DNA of 64,000 nt, from contig NZ_CP108002.1 in assembly GCF_041435055.1 (NCBI RefSeq), positions 6,324,001 through 6,388,000 on the forward strand, given 5' to 3'. The stretch's first letter is position 1. Every line of letters starts with the position of its first letter. Below the pieces are notes generated by a model. It was not told the origin of the DNA. It did not search any database and saw nothing but the letters and a program-made list of their open reading frames with translations. Of this stretch, positions 53,462-64,000 are shown one piece after another. Both the position numbers and the translations under genes were made by a program. The DNA is from Streptomyces sp. NBC_00341. Its GTDB lineage: Bacteria > Actinomycetota > Actinomycetes > Streptomycetales > Streptomycetaceae.

Positions 53462-54487
53462 GTGAGCGAGAAGAGCAAGTTCAGGATGTGCCCGGCCACC
53501 GGAATCGGATCGATGCCCGGAGGGGACGCACGGGAGGCGGCGAAGACCGTCACCGGCTCCTTCGGGGACGGCCAGGGCGTGCCCTATCTGGCGGAACTGC
53601 CCGCGCGCGGGCCGGGCGCGGACATGATCGGGCGGACCATCGGGCTGCTCGTCGAGATGTACGGGCACGTCGAGCCGAGCGGCTGGCGGATCAGCGACCG
53701 GCCGGGGCGCGACACCCGCCGGGCCCGCTCCTGGCTGGGCGAGGACCTCGACGCGCTGGAGGAGTTCACCCAGGGCTACGAGGGCCCGCTCAAGGTCCAG
53801 GCCGTCGGGCCCTGGACGCTGGCCGCCGCCCTGGAGCGCCGGGGCGGCGAGGCCGTGCTCGGCGACCGGGGCGCCTGCCGCGACCTGGCCGGATCGCTGA
53901 CCGAGGGGCTGCGCGACCACCTCGCGGAGGTACGGCGCCGGATGCCCGGAGCCCGGGTGATCCTCCAGCTCGACGAACCCTCCCTGACCGGCGTCCTGCG
54001 CGGGCAGGTCAGGACGGCGAGCGGCTACCGCACCTACCGTGCGGTGGACCGCCAGCTCGTCGAGTCCACCTTGCGCGAGGTGCTGGGCGCGGCGGGCGAG
54101 GGCGCCACGCTCGTCCACACCTGCGCGCCGGAGGTCCCGTTCGCCCTGCTGCGCAGGGCCGGGGCGGACGGCATCTCGTTCGACTTCTCGCTGCTCACCG
54201 AGCGTGAGGAGGAGGCGATCGGGGAAGCCGTCGAGGGCGGTACCCAGCTGTTCCTCGGGGTGGTGCCGGGCACAGACCCGGCCTCGGACGGATTGTCCGA
54301 CCCGGGCGGTAGCGTCATGGGTGTCAGGACGCTGTGGCGCAGGCTGGGGCTGAATCCGGGGACTCTGACCGAGTCCGTCGCGATCACCCCGTCGTGCGGC
54401 CTCGCGGGCGCGTCACCCGCGTACGCACGGGCCGCGCTCGCCCACTGCGCCCGGGCCGCGAAATCGCTTGCGGACAACCCTGAGTAA
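53462..54487 (+). CDS. MetE C-terminal-domain-like methyltransferase
   Basis: A 341-residue protein equal to the catalytic half of cobalamin-independent methionine synthase. ATGIGSMPGGDAREAAK starts the barrel, LQLDEPSLTGVLRG is the D-E-P motif, LVHTCAPEVPFALL gives the His and Cys zinc ligands and ITPSCGLAGASP the second Cys. It lacks the N-terminal MetE domain, like archaeal short MetE and several actinobacterial proteins. Methyl donor and acceptor are not certain. Ends 30 nt before ligA. Confidence 0.87.
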   Translation: MSEKSKFRMCPATGIGSMPGGDAREAAKTVTGSFGDGQGVPYLAELPARGPGADMIGRTIGLLVEMYGHVEPSGWRISDRPGRDTRRARSWLGEDLDALEEFTQGYEGPLKVQAVGPWTLAAALERRGGEAVLGDRGACRDLAGSLTEGLRDHLAEVRRRMPGARVILQLDEPSLTGVLRGQVRTASGYRTYRAVDRQLVESTLREVLGAAGEGATLVHTCAPEVPFALLRRAGADGISFDFSLLTEREEEAIGEAVEGGTQLFLGVVPGTDPASDGLSDPGGSVMGVRTLWRRLGLNPGTLTESVAITPSCGLAGASPAYARAALAHCARAAKSLADNPE

Positions 54488-54502
54488 CGGGGCACTGGGT
54501 AA

Positions 54503-56770
<2,268 letters not shown>

Positions 56771-57015
56771 CTCCGGGTCCGCGGTGCGGGGAGTCGTGGG
56801 CGTACGCCCGGATTCACCCGGTCGGCGCATAGCAGATGCTGACGGACGGTCGGTTCGCATTCGGGCAAGAGATGTAGACCGCTGCCCCTGGAAGCCCTCC
56901 GCGGCCTACTGTTGAGGGATGCGCCCGCGGAGCCCGGCGCCGGGTGTGCCGGGCGCGGTGGCAGGGAACGGAACGATCAGGTGACATCGGCACCGCCGGC
57001 TGTGAGAGGGACGGA

Positions 57016-59187
57016 ATGAAACCGACCGAGAACGCCGCACCGGTGTCGCGGCTGCAGGGTTTCGCCGGACTCACGCCCAAGGTGGGCATCGTCGTCGTGG
57101 CTCTCGCCACCGTCCAGCTCGCGACCGGCTTCTACCGGACGGTGAGCGGCGGGCACGCGATCTTCCCGGACGGGAAGGCCGGCTGGTCGCTCGCCGTGCT
57201 CACCGGGATCGTCGTCGGCCACCTGGTCGCGCTCGGCCGCGACCGCTGGTGGGGCGGCACCGGTTCAGGGGCCGCCCTCACGCTCGCCGTGCTGCTGCTC
57301 TACGGCTGGGTGCCCGCCGGACTGGTCAGCCTGGTCGTGGTCGTCCTCGTCGGGATGGCCCGCAGGCACCGCTGGTGGCAGGGGCTGCTGCACGGAGCGG
57401 TGGACATCCTGGGGGTGGGCGCGGCGGCCCTGGTGATGGCCGCGTTCGGTGAGGTGCAGACCGTCGAGTCGCCCTGGCAGCCACTCGACTGGGGCATCGA
57501 CGCCGTCCCGGAAGTCCTCCTCGCCGCCTCCACCTATCTGCTCGTCACCCGGGTGCTGCTCTGGTACGCCCGCTCGCCACAGGGCGGCGGGCTGCCGACC
57601 GCCGCCCGCACCGCACTGCTGCGCCAGGGCCTCGTCGCGGTCGCGCTGCTCGGCATCGCACCGCTGATCTGCGTCGTCGCCATGGCCATGCCGGTCCTGC
57701 TGCCGCTCTTCGCGGTCCCGCTGATCGCGCTCGACTCCACGCTCTGGATCGCCCGGGCGCGGGCGGAGGAGCAGCTGCGGGACCCGCTGACCGGCCTGCC
57801 GAACCGCCAGTGGCTGCTGGAACGCACCTGGACGGCCCTGGAGGAGGCCGAGAGCCTCGGCTCCAGGGCCGGACTGGTCCTGATCGACCTCGACCGCTTC
57901 CGGGCGGTCAACGACACCCTCGGCCATCTGGCCGGGGACCGGCTGCTGCTGCAGATAGCGGAACGGCTGCGCCTCGCCCTGCCGCGCGGGGCGGAGGTGG
58001 CCAGGCTCGGCGGCGACGAGTTCGCCGTCCTGCTGCCCACCGCCGACTCCACCACCAGCGCCATACGGGTCGCCCGCCATCTGGTCGCCGCGCTCTCCTC
58101 CCCGCTGGACCTCGACGGGCTCACCCTGGTGCTGGAGGCCAGCGCCGGTGTCGCCGTCTACCCCGATCACGCGCTGGACGCCGAGGGGCTGCTGCGCCGG
58201 GCGGACGTGGCGATGTACCAGGCCAAGCGCGACCGCACGGGCGTCGAGGTGTACGAGTCGAAGCGCGACAGCAACACCCCGGACCGGCTCGGGCTCCTCG
58301 GTGACCTGCGGCGCGCGCTGGACGCCGGAGAGGTCGAGCTGCACTACCAGCCCAAGGTCCGCTTCGACGGACAGGTGGCCGGCCTCGAAGCCCTGGTCCG
58401 CTGGGTGCACCCGGAGCGGGGGCGGGTCCCCCCGGACGAGTTCATCGCCATCGCCGAGTCGTCCGGGCTGATGCCCCACCTCACCGAGTACGTACTGGAG
58501 ACGGCGCTCGCCCAGGTCGCCCGGTGGCGGGCGCAGGGGCTGTTCGTCCCGGTCGCGGTCAACGTCTCCCCGCGCGATGTGCACACCCCCGGATTCGCGG
58601 GCGGCGTCGCGGCCCGGCTGGCCCGGCACGGCGTCCCGGCGGGCGCCCTGCAGCTGGAGATAACGGAACACGTGCTGCTGGAGGACCCGCAGCGGGCCGC
58701 GGACACGCTGGCCGGGCTGACCGGGCACGGCGTGAAGATGTCCCTGGACGACTTCGGCACGGGGTACTCCTCCCTCGTACACCTGCGCCGGCTGCCGGTC
58801 AGCGAACTCAAGATCGACCGCTCCTTCGTGGCCCGGCTCGCCATCGACCACGAGGACGCCGAGATCGTCCGCTGCACGATCGACCTGGCGCATTCGCTGG
58901 GGCTGCTGGTCGTCGCGGAGGGCGTCGAGGACGACGAGACGTGGGAGCGGCTGCGGGACCTGCGCTGCGACGCGGTGCAGGGCTGGCTGGTTGCCGCCGC
59001 GATGCCGCCGCAGGAGACGACCGCGTGGCTGCGGGCGCGGGGCGAGCACGGGTGGCGGCGGCCGGCCGAGCTGGCGGCGGCCGCGGCGGCCGCGGCCGCT
59101 GCGGCGAGTGTGACCACCGCGGCGACGCCCGAGCTGGAGCAGCGGCCGTCCGGGCGGACGGCGGGCTCGCGGCCGGCGACGACGTAG
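57016..59187 (+). CDS. rmdB: Membrane-bound GGDEF-EAL protein (c-di-GMP turnover, RmdB-like)
   Basis: A 723-residue protein controlling cyclic di-GMP. The first about 245 residues hold seven or eight helices (e.g. VGIVVVALATVQLATGFY, LLGIAPLICVVAMAMPVLL). The GGDEF domain follows with intact GGDEF at 332-336, then the EAL domain with EAL at 458-460, DDFGTGYSSL and EGVEDDETW, so both activities may be possible. A run of about 11 alanines near residue 690 precedes a disordered tail. Position between ligA and gatC matches S. coelicolor RmdB (SCO5495, from memory), a phosphodiesterase affecting development. ATG 57016 has GAGAGGGACGGA upstream. Confidence 0.88.
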   Translation: MKPTENAAPVSRLQGFAGLTPKVGIVVVALATVQLATGFYRTVSGGHAIFPDGKAGWSLAVLTGIVVGHLVALGRDRWWGGTGSGAALTLAVLLLYGWVPAGLVSLVVVVLVGMARRHRWWQGLLHGAVDILGVGAAALVMAAFGEVQTVESPWQPLDWGIDAVPEVLLAASTYLLVTRVLLWYARSPQGGGLPTAARTALLRQGLVAVALLGIAPLICVVAMAMPVLLPLFAVPLIALDSTLWIARARAEEQLRDPLTGLPNRQWLLERTWTALEEAESLGSRAGLVLIDLDRFRAVNDTLGHLAGDRLLLQIAERLRLALPRGAEVARLGGDEFAVLLPTADSTTSAIRVARHLVAALSSPLDLDGLTLVLEASAGVAVYPDHALDAEGLLRRADVAMYQAKRDRTGVEVYESKRDSNTPDRLGLLGDLRRALDAGEVELHYQPKVRFDGQVAGLEALVRWVHPERGRVPPDEFIAIAESSGLMPHLTEYVLETALAQVARWRAQGLFVPVAVNVSPRDVHTPGFAGGVAARLARHGVPAGALQLEITEHVLLEDPQRAADTLAGLTGHGVKMSLDDFGTGYSSLVHLRRLPVSELKIDRSFVARLAIDHEDAEIVRCTIDLAHSLGLLVVAEGVEDDETWERLRDLRCDAVQGWLVAAAMPPQETTAWLRARGEHGWRRPAELAAAAAAAAAAASVTTAATPELEQRPSGRTAGSRPATT

Positions 59188-59270
59188 GGCGGTGCGGGCG
59201 CGGGGTCCGTGGTGCGGCGCTTCGGTGACGTGAGCCGGCGGCGCCCGGCGGCCGCTTTGTCCTCAATCGC

Positions 59271-59329
59271 CGGACGGGCTTGATTCGGTGCCGCCCGGAT
59301 TTGATCTTGTGTGTCGGACGGGCTTGATT
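59271..59329. repeat. 15-bp direct repeat before gatC
   Basis: CGGACGGGCTTGATT at 59271-59285 and 59315-59329. The first copy extends leftward as CCTCAATCGC, a wording I recall from many Streptomyces intergenic regions. TAGGAT at 59350-59355 is a possible -10 of gatC. Confidence 0.7.
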
Positions 59330-59393
59330 TCGCGCACCCGGACACCCCATAGGATTGGGCCAAAACCACACACCAACCCCTGAGGATCGCTGC

Positions 59394-59690
59394 ATGCCTG
59401 GCATCACGCGCGAGGAGGTCGCCCACCTCGCCCGGCTGGCGCGTCTGGAGCTGAAGGGCGAAGAGCTCGATCACTTCGCCGGTCAGCTCGACGACATCAT
59501 CGGCGCGGTCGCCCGCGTCTCCGAGGTCGCCGACCAAGACGTACCGCCGACCTCCCATCCGCTGCCGCTGACCAACGTCATGCGGGCGGACGAGGTCCGT
59601 CCCTCGCTCACCCCCGCGCAGGCGCTCTCCGGCGCCCCGGCCCAGGAGCAGCAGCGTTTCAAGGTGCCGCAGATCCTGGGGGAGGACTAA
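59394..59690 (+). CDS. gatC: Asp-tRNA(Asn)/Glu-tRNA(Gln) amidotransferase subunit C
   Basis: The 98-residue small subunit that holds GatA and GatB together. [17 protein letters not shown] and the C-terminal [11 protein letters not shown] are the family landmarks. First gene of the gatC-gatA-small ORF-gatB group; gatA follows after 6 nt. Confidence 0.95.
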   Translation: MPGITREEVAHLARLARLELKGEELDHFAGQLDDIIGAVARVSEVADQDVPPTSHPLPLTNVMRADEVRPSLTPAQALSGAPAQEQQRFKVPQILGED

Positions 59691-59696
59691 AAAGCC

Positions 59697-61205
59697 ATGA
59701 CGGACATCAGCACCATCATCAAGCTCACCGCCGCGCAGACCGCCGCGAAGATCGCTTCCGGCGAGCTCACGGCCGTCGAGGTCACCGAGGCCCACCTGGC
59801 CCGGATCGAGGCCGTCGACGAGAAGGTCCACGCCTTCCTGCACGTCGACCGCGAGGGCGCGCTCGCGCAGGCCCGCGCCGTCGACGCGAAGCGGGCCGCG
59901 GGCGAGAAGCTCGGCCCGCTGGCCGGCGTCCCGCTCGCGCTCAAGGACATCTTCACCACGCAGGACATGCCGACCACCGTCGGCTCGAAGATCCTCGAAG
60001 GCTGGGTCCCGCCCTACGACGCGACCGTCACCAAGCGGCTCAAGGCCGCCGACGTCGTCATCCTCGGCAAGACCAACATGGACGAGTTCGCCATGGGGTC
60101 CTCCACCGAGAACAGCGCCTACGGCCCGACCGGCAACCCGTGGGACCTCACCCGCATCCCGGGCGGCTCCGGCGGCGGCTCCTCCGCCGCCCTCGCGTCG
60201 TTCGAGGCCCCGCTCGCCATCGGCACGGACACCGGCGGCTCCATCCGCCAGCCCGCCGCCGTCACCGGCACCGTCGGCGTCAAGCCCACCTACGGCGGCG
60301 TCTCCCGCTACGGCATGGTGGCCTTCTCCTCCTCCCTCGACCAGGGCGGCCCCTGCGCCCGTACGGTCCTGGACGCGGCGCTGCTGCACGAGGCCATCGC
60401 CGGACACGACCCGCTCGACTCGACCTCCATCGACGCCCCGGTCCCGCCGGTCGTCGAGGCCGCCCGCAACGGCTCCGTACAGGGCATGCGGGTCGGAGTC
60501 GTCAAGCAGTTCTCCGGCGAGGGCTACCAGGCCGGTGTCGTCCAGCGCTTCAACGAGTCGGTCGAGCTGCTGAAGTCGCTCGGCGCGACGGTCGTCGAGC
60601 TGGACTGCCCGTCCTTCGACCTCGGCCTTTCGGCGTACTACCTCATCGCGCCGTCCGAGTGCTCCTCGAACCTCGCCCGCTTCGACGCCATGCGCTACGG
60701 CCTGCGGGTCGGGGACGACGGCACGAGGTCCGCGGAGGACGTCACCGCGCTCACCCGCGAGGCCGGCTTCGGCGACGAGGTCAAGCGCCGCATCATCCTC
60801 GGTACGTACGCGCTCAGCTCCGGCTACTACGACGCGTACTACGGCTCCGCGCAGAAGGTCCGCACCCTGATCACGCGGGACTTCGAGAAGGCCTTCGGAG
60901 AAGGCGGCGTCGATGTGATCGTCTCCCCGACGACGCCCACCACCGCCTTCCCGATCGGCGAGCGCGCCGACGACCCGATGGCCATGTACCTCGCGGACCT
61001 GTGCACCATCCCGACCAACCTGGCCGGCAACGCCGCCATGTCGCTGCCCTGCGGCCTGGCACCGGAGGACGGCCTGCCGGTCGGGCTGCAGATCATCGCC
61101 CCCGCCATGAAGGACGACCGGCTTTACAAGGTCGGAGCCGCCGTTGAGGCCGCCTTCGTGGAAAAGTGGGGACACCCACTGCTTGAGGAGGCTCCGTCGC
61201 TGTGA
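59697..61205 (+). CDS. gatA: Asp-tRNA(Asn)/Glu-tRNA(Gln) amidotransferase subunit A
   Basis: Releases ammonia from glutamine for transamidation of mischarged tRNAs. The 502-residue chain has the amidase signature: [10 protein letters not shown] (catalytic Lys), [14 protein letters not shown] with the cis-Ser, and [12 protein letters not shown] with the nucleophile Ser. ATG 59697 has only a weak Shine-Dalgarno but lies 6 nt after gatC. It overlaps the following small gene as GTGA. Confidence 0.97.
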   Translation: MTDISTIIKLTAAQTAAKIASGELTAVEVTEAHLARIEAVDEKVHAFLHVDREGALAQARAVDAKRAAGEKLGPLAGVPLALKDIFTTQDMPTTVGSKILEGWVPPYDATVTKRLKAADVVILGKTNMDEFAMGSSTENSAYGPTGNPWDLTRIPGGSGGGSSAALASFEAPLAIGTDTGGSIRQPAAVTGTVGVKPTYGGVSRYGMVAFSSSLDQGGPCARTVLDAALLHEAIAGHDPLDSTSIDAPVPPVVEAARNGSVQGMRVGVVKQFSGEGYQAGVVQRFNESVELLKSLGATVVELDCPSFDLGLSAYYLIAPSECSSNLARFDAMRYGLRVGDDGTRSAEDVTALTREAGFGDEVKRRIILGTYALSSGYYDAYYGSAQKVRTLITRDFEKAFGEGGVDVIVSPTTPTTAFPIGERADDPMAMYLADLCTIPTNLAGNAAMSLPCGLAPEDGLPVGLQIIAPAMKDDRLYKVGAAVEAAFVEKWGHPLLEEAPSL

Positions 61206-61444
61206 GTGCCATGGCAAAGAAGGCCACGAACTTCAAGAAGTCCAAGACCGGGCTGTACGTATCGCTCGGCAGCACCGCGTTCGGCGCGATCAGTGTTGCC
61301 AAGCAGATCAGGCTCGCGCGGAACGACAACGACACGCTGCGCCTCATCGACGCGACCGTGTCCGCCGCCGCCATCGTCACCGGCCTCGCGATCCTCTATC
61401 GCGAACTGAAGCGTCTCGGCGACGACGACGTCCTGCTGGGCTGA
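61202..61444 (+). CDS. Small membrane-associated protein between gatA and gatB
   Basis: An 80-residue protein. Basic start [15 protein letters not shown], a central weakly hydrophobic part ([19 protein letters not shown]) and a helix ([19 protein letters not shown]), acidic end. GTG 61202 overlaps the gatA stop by 4 nt; the ATG at 61211 is an alternative start. I do not recognise the family. Lying inside the amidotransferase operon, it is co-expressed with GatCAB and might tether it to the membrane, which is speculation. Confidence 0.78.
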   Translation: MSAMAKKATNFKKSKTGLYVSLGSTAFGAISVAKQIRLARNDNDTLRLIDATVSAAAIVTGLAILYRELKRLGDDDVLLG

Positions 61445-61461
61445 GAGGGAAAGTTTTCACC

Positions 61462-62973
61462 GTGACTGCTGTCATTGACCTGGAGTCGTACGAGGACGCC
61501 CTCGCGACGTACGACCCCGTCATGGGCCTCGAAGTCCATGTCGAGCTGGGTACCAAGACCAAGATGTTCTGCGGCTGCTCCACCGAGCTCAAGCAGGACG
61601 CCAACTCCCAGACCTGCCCGGTCTGCCTCGGGCTGCCCGGCGCGCTGCCGGTCGTCAACGAGATCGGCGTCGAGTCCGCCATCAAGATCGGTCTCGCGCT
61701 GAACTGCGAGATCGCCGAATGGTGCCGGTTCGCCCGGAAGAACTACTTCTATCCGGACATGCCGAAGAACTTCCAGACCTCCCAGTACGACGAGCCGATC
61801 GCCTTCGACGGCTATCTGGACGTCCAGCTGGAGGACGGGGAGATCTTCCGGGTGCAGATCGAGCGCGCCCACATGGAGGAGGACACCGGCAAGTCGACCC
61901 ACGTCGGCGGCGCCACCGGCCGTATCCACGGCGCGTCCCACTCCCTGCTCGACTACAACCGCGCGGGCATCCCGCTCATCGAGATCGTCACCAAGCCGAT
62001 CGAGGGAGCGGGCGCACGGGCACCCGAGGTCGCCAAGGCGTACGTCGCCGAGCTGCGCGAGCTCATCAAGGCGCTCGGCGTCTCCGAAGCCCGGATGGAG
62101 ATGGGCCAGATGCGCTGCGACGTCAACCTGTCGCTGCGCCCGCACGGCCGCGAGGCGTTCGGTACCCGCTCCGAGACGAAGAACGTGAACTCGCTGCGTT
62201 CCGTCGAGCGGGCCGCCCGCTTCGAGATCCAGCGCCACGCCGCGGTGCTGAACTCCGGCGGCACGATCGTGCAGGAGACCCGGCACTTCCACGAGGAGGA
62301 CGGCTCCACCACGGCCGGCCGCATCAAGGACAACGCCGAGGACTACCGCTACTTCCCCGAGCCCGACCTGGTGCCGGTCGCCCCGGCCCGGGACTGGGTC
62401 GAGGAGCTGCGGGGCGGGCTTCCCGAGCTGCCCCGGCTGCGCCGCGCCCGGCTCAAGGAGGAGTGGGGCATCAATGAGCACGACATGCAGTCCATCCTCA
62501 ACGCGGGTGCGGTCGAGCTGATCGTCGCGACGATCGACGCGGGCGCCCCCGCCGACCAGGCCCGCAAGTGGTGGATGGGCGAGCTGGCCCGTAACGCCAA
62601 CGAGACCGGCCGGGGCCTCGACGAGCTGGGTGTCACCCCCGCGCAGGTCGCCCGGGTGGCCGAGCTCGTCGCCTCCGGTGACCTCAACGACAAGCTGGCC
62701 CGCCAGGTGCTCGAAGGTGTCCTCGCGGGCGAGGGCGACCCGGACACCGTCGTCGAGAAGCGCGGCCTGAAGGTCGTCTCCGACGAGGGCGCGCTGTCCA
62801 CGGCGGTCGACGAGGCCATCGCGGGCAACGCGGCCATCGCGGACAAGATCCGCGGCGGCAAGGTCGCCGCGGCCGGCGCGCTCGTCGGCGCCGTCATGAA
62901 GGCCACCCGCGGCCAGGCGGACGCGGCCCGGGTGCGTGAGCTGATCCTGGAGAAGCTCGGCGTCGAGGGCTGA
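61462..62973 (+). CDS. gatB: Asp-tRNA(Asn)/Glu-tRNA(Gln) amidotransferase subunit B
   Basis: The tRNA-binding and kinase subunit, 503 residues. [20 protein letters not shown] starts the catalytic part; the zinc site uses CGCSTEL and [39 protein letters not shown] and [14 protein letters not shown] are typical. The C-terminal YqeY-like tail domain ([32 protein letters not shown]) is present. GTG 61462 follows GAGAGGGAA. A classic terminator follows. Confidence 0.97.
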   Translation: MTAVIDLESYEDALATYDPVMGLEVHVELGTKTKMFCGCSTELKQDANSQTCPVCLGLPGALPVVNEIGVESAIKIGLALNCEIAEWCRFARKNYFYPDMPKNFQTSQYDEPIAFDGYLDVQLEDGEIFRVQIERAHMEEDTGKSTHVGGATGRIHGASHSLLDYNRAGIPLIEIVTKPIEGAGARAPEVAKAYVAELRELIKALGVSEARMEMGQMRCDVNLSLRPHGREAFGTRSETKNVNSLRSVERAARFEIQRHAAVLNSGGTIVQETRHFHEEDGSTTAGRIKDNAEDYRYFPEPDLVPVAPARDWVEELRGGLPELPRLRRARLKEEWGINEHDMQSILNAGAVELIVATIDAGAPADQARKWWMGELARNANETGRGLDELGVTPAQVARVAELVASGDLNDKLARQVLEGVLAGEGDPDTVVEKRGLKVVSDEGALSTAVDEAIAGNAAIADKIRGGKVAAAGALVGAVMKATRGQADAARVRELILEKLGVEG

Positions 62974-62993
62974 GCCCTTCCCGCACGTCCCGA

Positions 62994-63036
62994 GGGGGCG
63001 GTGCACCGGGTCCCACCCGGCGCACCGCCCCCTTTT
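62994..63036 (+). terminator. Strong intrinsic terminator of the gat operon
   Basis: GGGGGCGGTGC pairs with GCACCGCCCCC, with an inner CCGGGT / ACCCGG stem, followed by TTTT. It is the only hairpin in the window with a clear T-run. Confidence 0.9.
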
Positions 63037-63055
63037 CACCGGTCCGGAGAGTCCG

Positions 63056-64000
63056 CTGAACACCGTCACCGCCGAGATCGTCTCCGTCGCCCTCCTGCTG
63101 GGGGTGCTGGCGTTCGCCGTCGTACGCCCCAGGGGCCTGCCGGAGGCGACCGTCGCCGTGCCCGCCGCGGTCCTCGTGATCGCGCTCGGCGCGGTCTCCT
63201 GGCCCGAGGCCAGGTCCCAGCTGGGCGACCTGCTGCCGGTCGTCGGATTCCTCGCGGCGATCCTGGTGCTGGCTCAGCTCTGCGCCGACGAAGGGCTCTT
63301 CAGGGCCGCCGGTGACCTGGTGGCCCGAGCCTGCGGCGGGCGGACCGGCCCGTTGCTCGCAGGCGTCTTCGTCGTCGCCTCGGTGATCACGGCGGTGCTC
63401 AGCCTGGACGCCACCGTGGTCCTGCTGACCCCGGTCGTCCTCGCGACCGCCGCCCGCGTCGGGGCCCGCCCCCGCCCGTACGTGTACGCCTGCGCGCACC
63501 TCGCCAACTCCGCGTCGCTCCTGCTCCCCGTCTCCAACCTGACCAACCTGCTGGCGTTCACCGCCAGTGGCCTCTCCTTCACCCGCTTCGCCGCCCTGAT
63601 GGCGCTGCCGTGGCTGGCGGCGATCGCCGTCGAGTACGTCATCCTGCGCCGGTTCTTCGCGGCCGACCTGGCGGCGGGAGCGCATCCGCCGGAGCAGGAC
63701 GGGGACCGGCCGGAACTGCCCGTCTTCACCCTGGTCGTCCTGGTGCTGACCCTGTGCGGGTTCGTCGTGACCTCGTTCGCGGGCGCGGAACCGCTGTGGG
63801 CGGCGCTGGCGGGCGCCGCGGTGCTGGCCGTACGGGCGCTGGCGCGGCGGGAGACCACCGCGAAGGGCCTGGTGCACGCCGCCAACGTGCCGTTCTGCCT
63901 GTTCGTGCTGGCACTGGGCGTCGTCGTCAAGGCGGTCGTCGACCACGGCCTCGGCACCGGGATCGCCCGGCTCCTGCCGGAAGGCTCCTCGCTGGGCGCG
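63056..64000 (+). CDS. Ion transporter of the ArsB/NhaD/SLC13 superfamily, N-terminal part
   Basis: At least 315 residues and eight or nine helices are visible before the window ends. VVGFLAAILVLAQLCADEGLFRA, VFVVASVITAVLSLDATVVLLTPV and ANSASLLLPVSNLTNLLAF (with the conserved S-N-L-T-N-L) are the arsenite/sodium-proton/anion transporter pattern. The substrate cannot be decided; arsenite, sodium or dicarboxylate are options. No ATG, GTG or TTG lies at the expected start; CTG at 63056 (LNTVTAEIV) is preceded by GGAGAG at 4 nt and seems to be the real start. The next in-frame GTG would cut into the first helix. Confidence 0.82.
   Translation, partial: MNTVTAEIVSVALLLGVLAFAVVRPRGLPEATVAVPAAVLVIALGAVSWPEARSQLGDLLPVVGFLAAILVLAQLCADEGLFRAAGDLVARACGGRTGPLLAGVFVVASVITAVLSLDATVVLLTPVVLATAARVGARPRPYVYACAHLANSASLLLPVSNLTNLLAFTASGLSFTRFAALMALPWLAAIAVEYVILRRFFAADLAAGAHPPEQDGDRPELPVFTLVVLVLTLCGFVVTSFAGAEPLWAALAGAAVLAVRALARRETTAKGLVHAANVPFCLFVLALGVVVKAVVDHGLGTGIARLLPEGSSLGA

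Noticed and set aside
58344..61217. 957-codon minus-strand open frame across the GGDEF-EAL, gatC and gatA genes
   Set aside because: It is antisense to three well-recognised genes and crosses their boundaries; a GC-bias artefact.

Overview
The window is chromosomal DNA of a Streptomyces or very close relative. It is very GC-rich with near-saturated G/C third codon positions, many GTG starts, twin-arginine and lipobox signals, and a TTA leucine codon that I could find in frame only three times. The core gene order (glgX, two L,D-transpeptidases, sseB pair, glyA-gcvH-gcvT, oligopeptide ABC operon, cysteine desulfurase-mnmA, ligA, GGDEF-EAL protein, gatC-gatA-gatB) matches, from memory and unchecked, the SCO5456-SCO5502 segment of S. 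coelicolor. I see no tRNA, rRNA, CRISPR array, insertion sequence or prophage gene.

Layout. 1-13.4 kb: 5' part of glgX, two L,D-transpeptidase lipoproteins, a metallophosphoesterase, a cold-shock protein, a crotonase, an RsbW-like ATPase, a deacetylase-like lipoprotein with a beta-propeller lipoprotein, a GNAT enzyme, an EF-hand protein, a STAS protein, a CopD-like membrane protein and a type B carboxylesterase. 13.7-20.4 kb: accessory metabolism, with an orphan terpene synthase, two Asp-nucleophile alpha/beta hydrolases, a divergent MarR regulator with a striking operator, a cytochrome b-sulfite-oxidase-like redox pair and a small secreted protein.

20.5-29.3 kb is the most interesting part: an apparent defence island. 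Four overlapping genes on the minus strand encode an alpha/beta hydrolase, a caspase-like VMAP-type protein, a MoxR AAA+ ATPase and a large protein with a vWA-like region followed by a TIR-like region. Beside them lies an AbiEi/AbiEii type IV toxin-antitoxin pair with its own probable operator. Two of the three TTA codons are in this operon, one as the last codon of the caspase gene at its overlap with the ATPase gene; the third is in the terpene synthase. The island would therefore depend on the bldA tRNA, that is on developmental stage.

29.5-34.2 kb: a serine/glycine block (gcvT, gcvH, glyA, sdaA) behind a tandem glycine riboswitch. 34.3-37 kb: a P-loop kinase-like protein and two SseB-like proteins. 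37.2-43.6 kb: a five-gene oligopeptide/dipeptide ABC transporter with an internal hairpin after the binding-protein gene. 43.6-54.5 kb: TRIC-like channel, thioesterase, TetR-hydrolase pair, small membrane proteins, cysteine desulfurase, Tat amidase, mnmA, an alpha/beta hydrolase that has lost its nucleophile, DUF427, LOG, SDR and MetE-like proteins. 54.5-64 kb: ligA, a GGDEF-EAL membrane protein, the GatCAB amidotransferase genes with a small membrane-protein gene between gatA and gatB, a strong terminator, and the 5' part of an ion transporter that seems to start with CTG.
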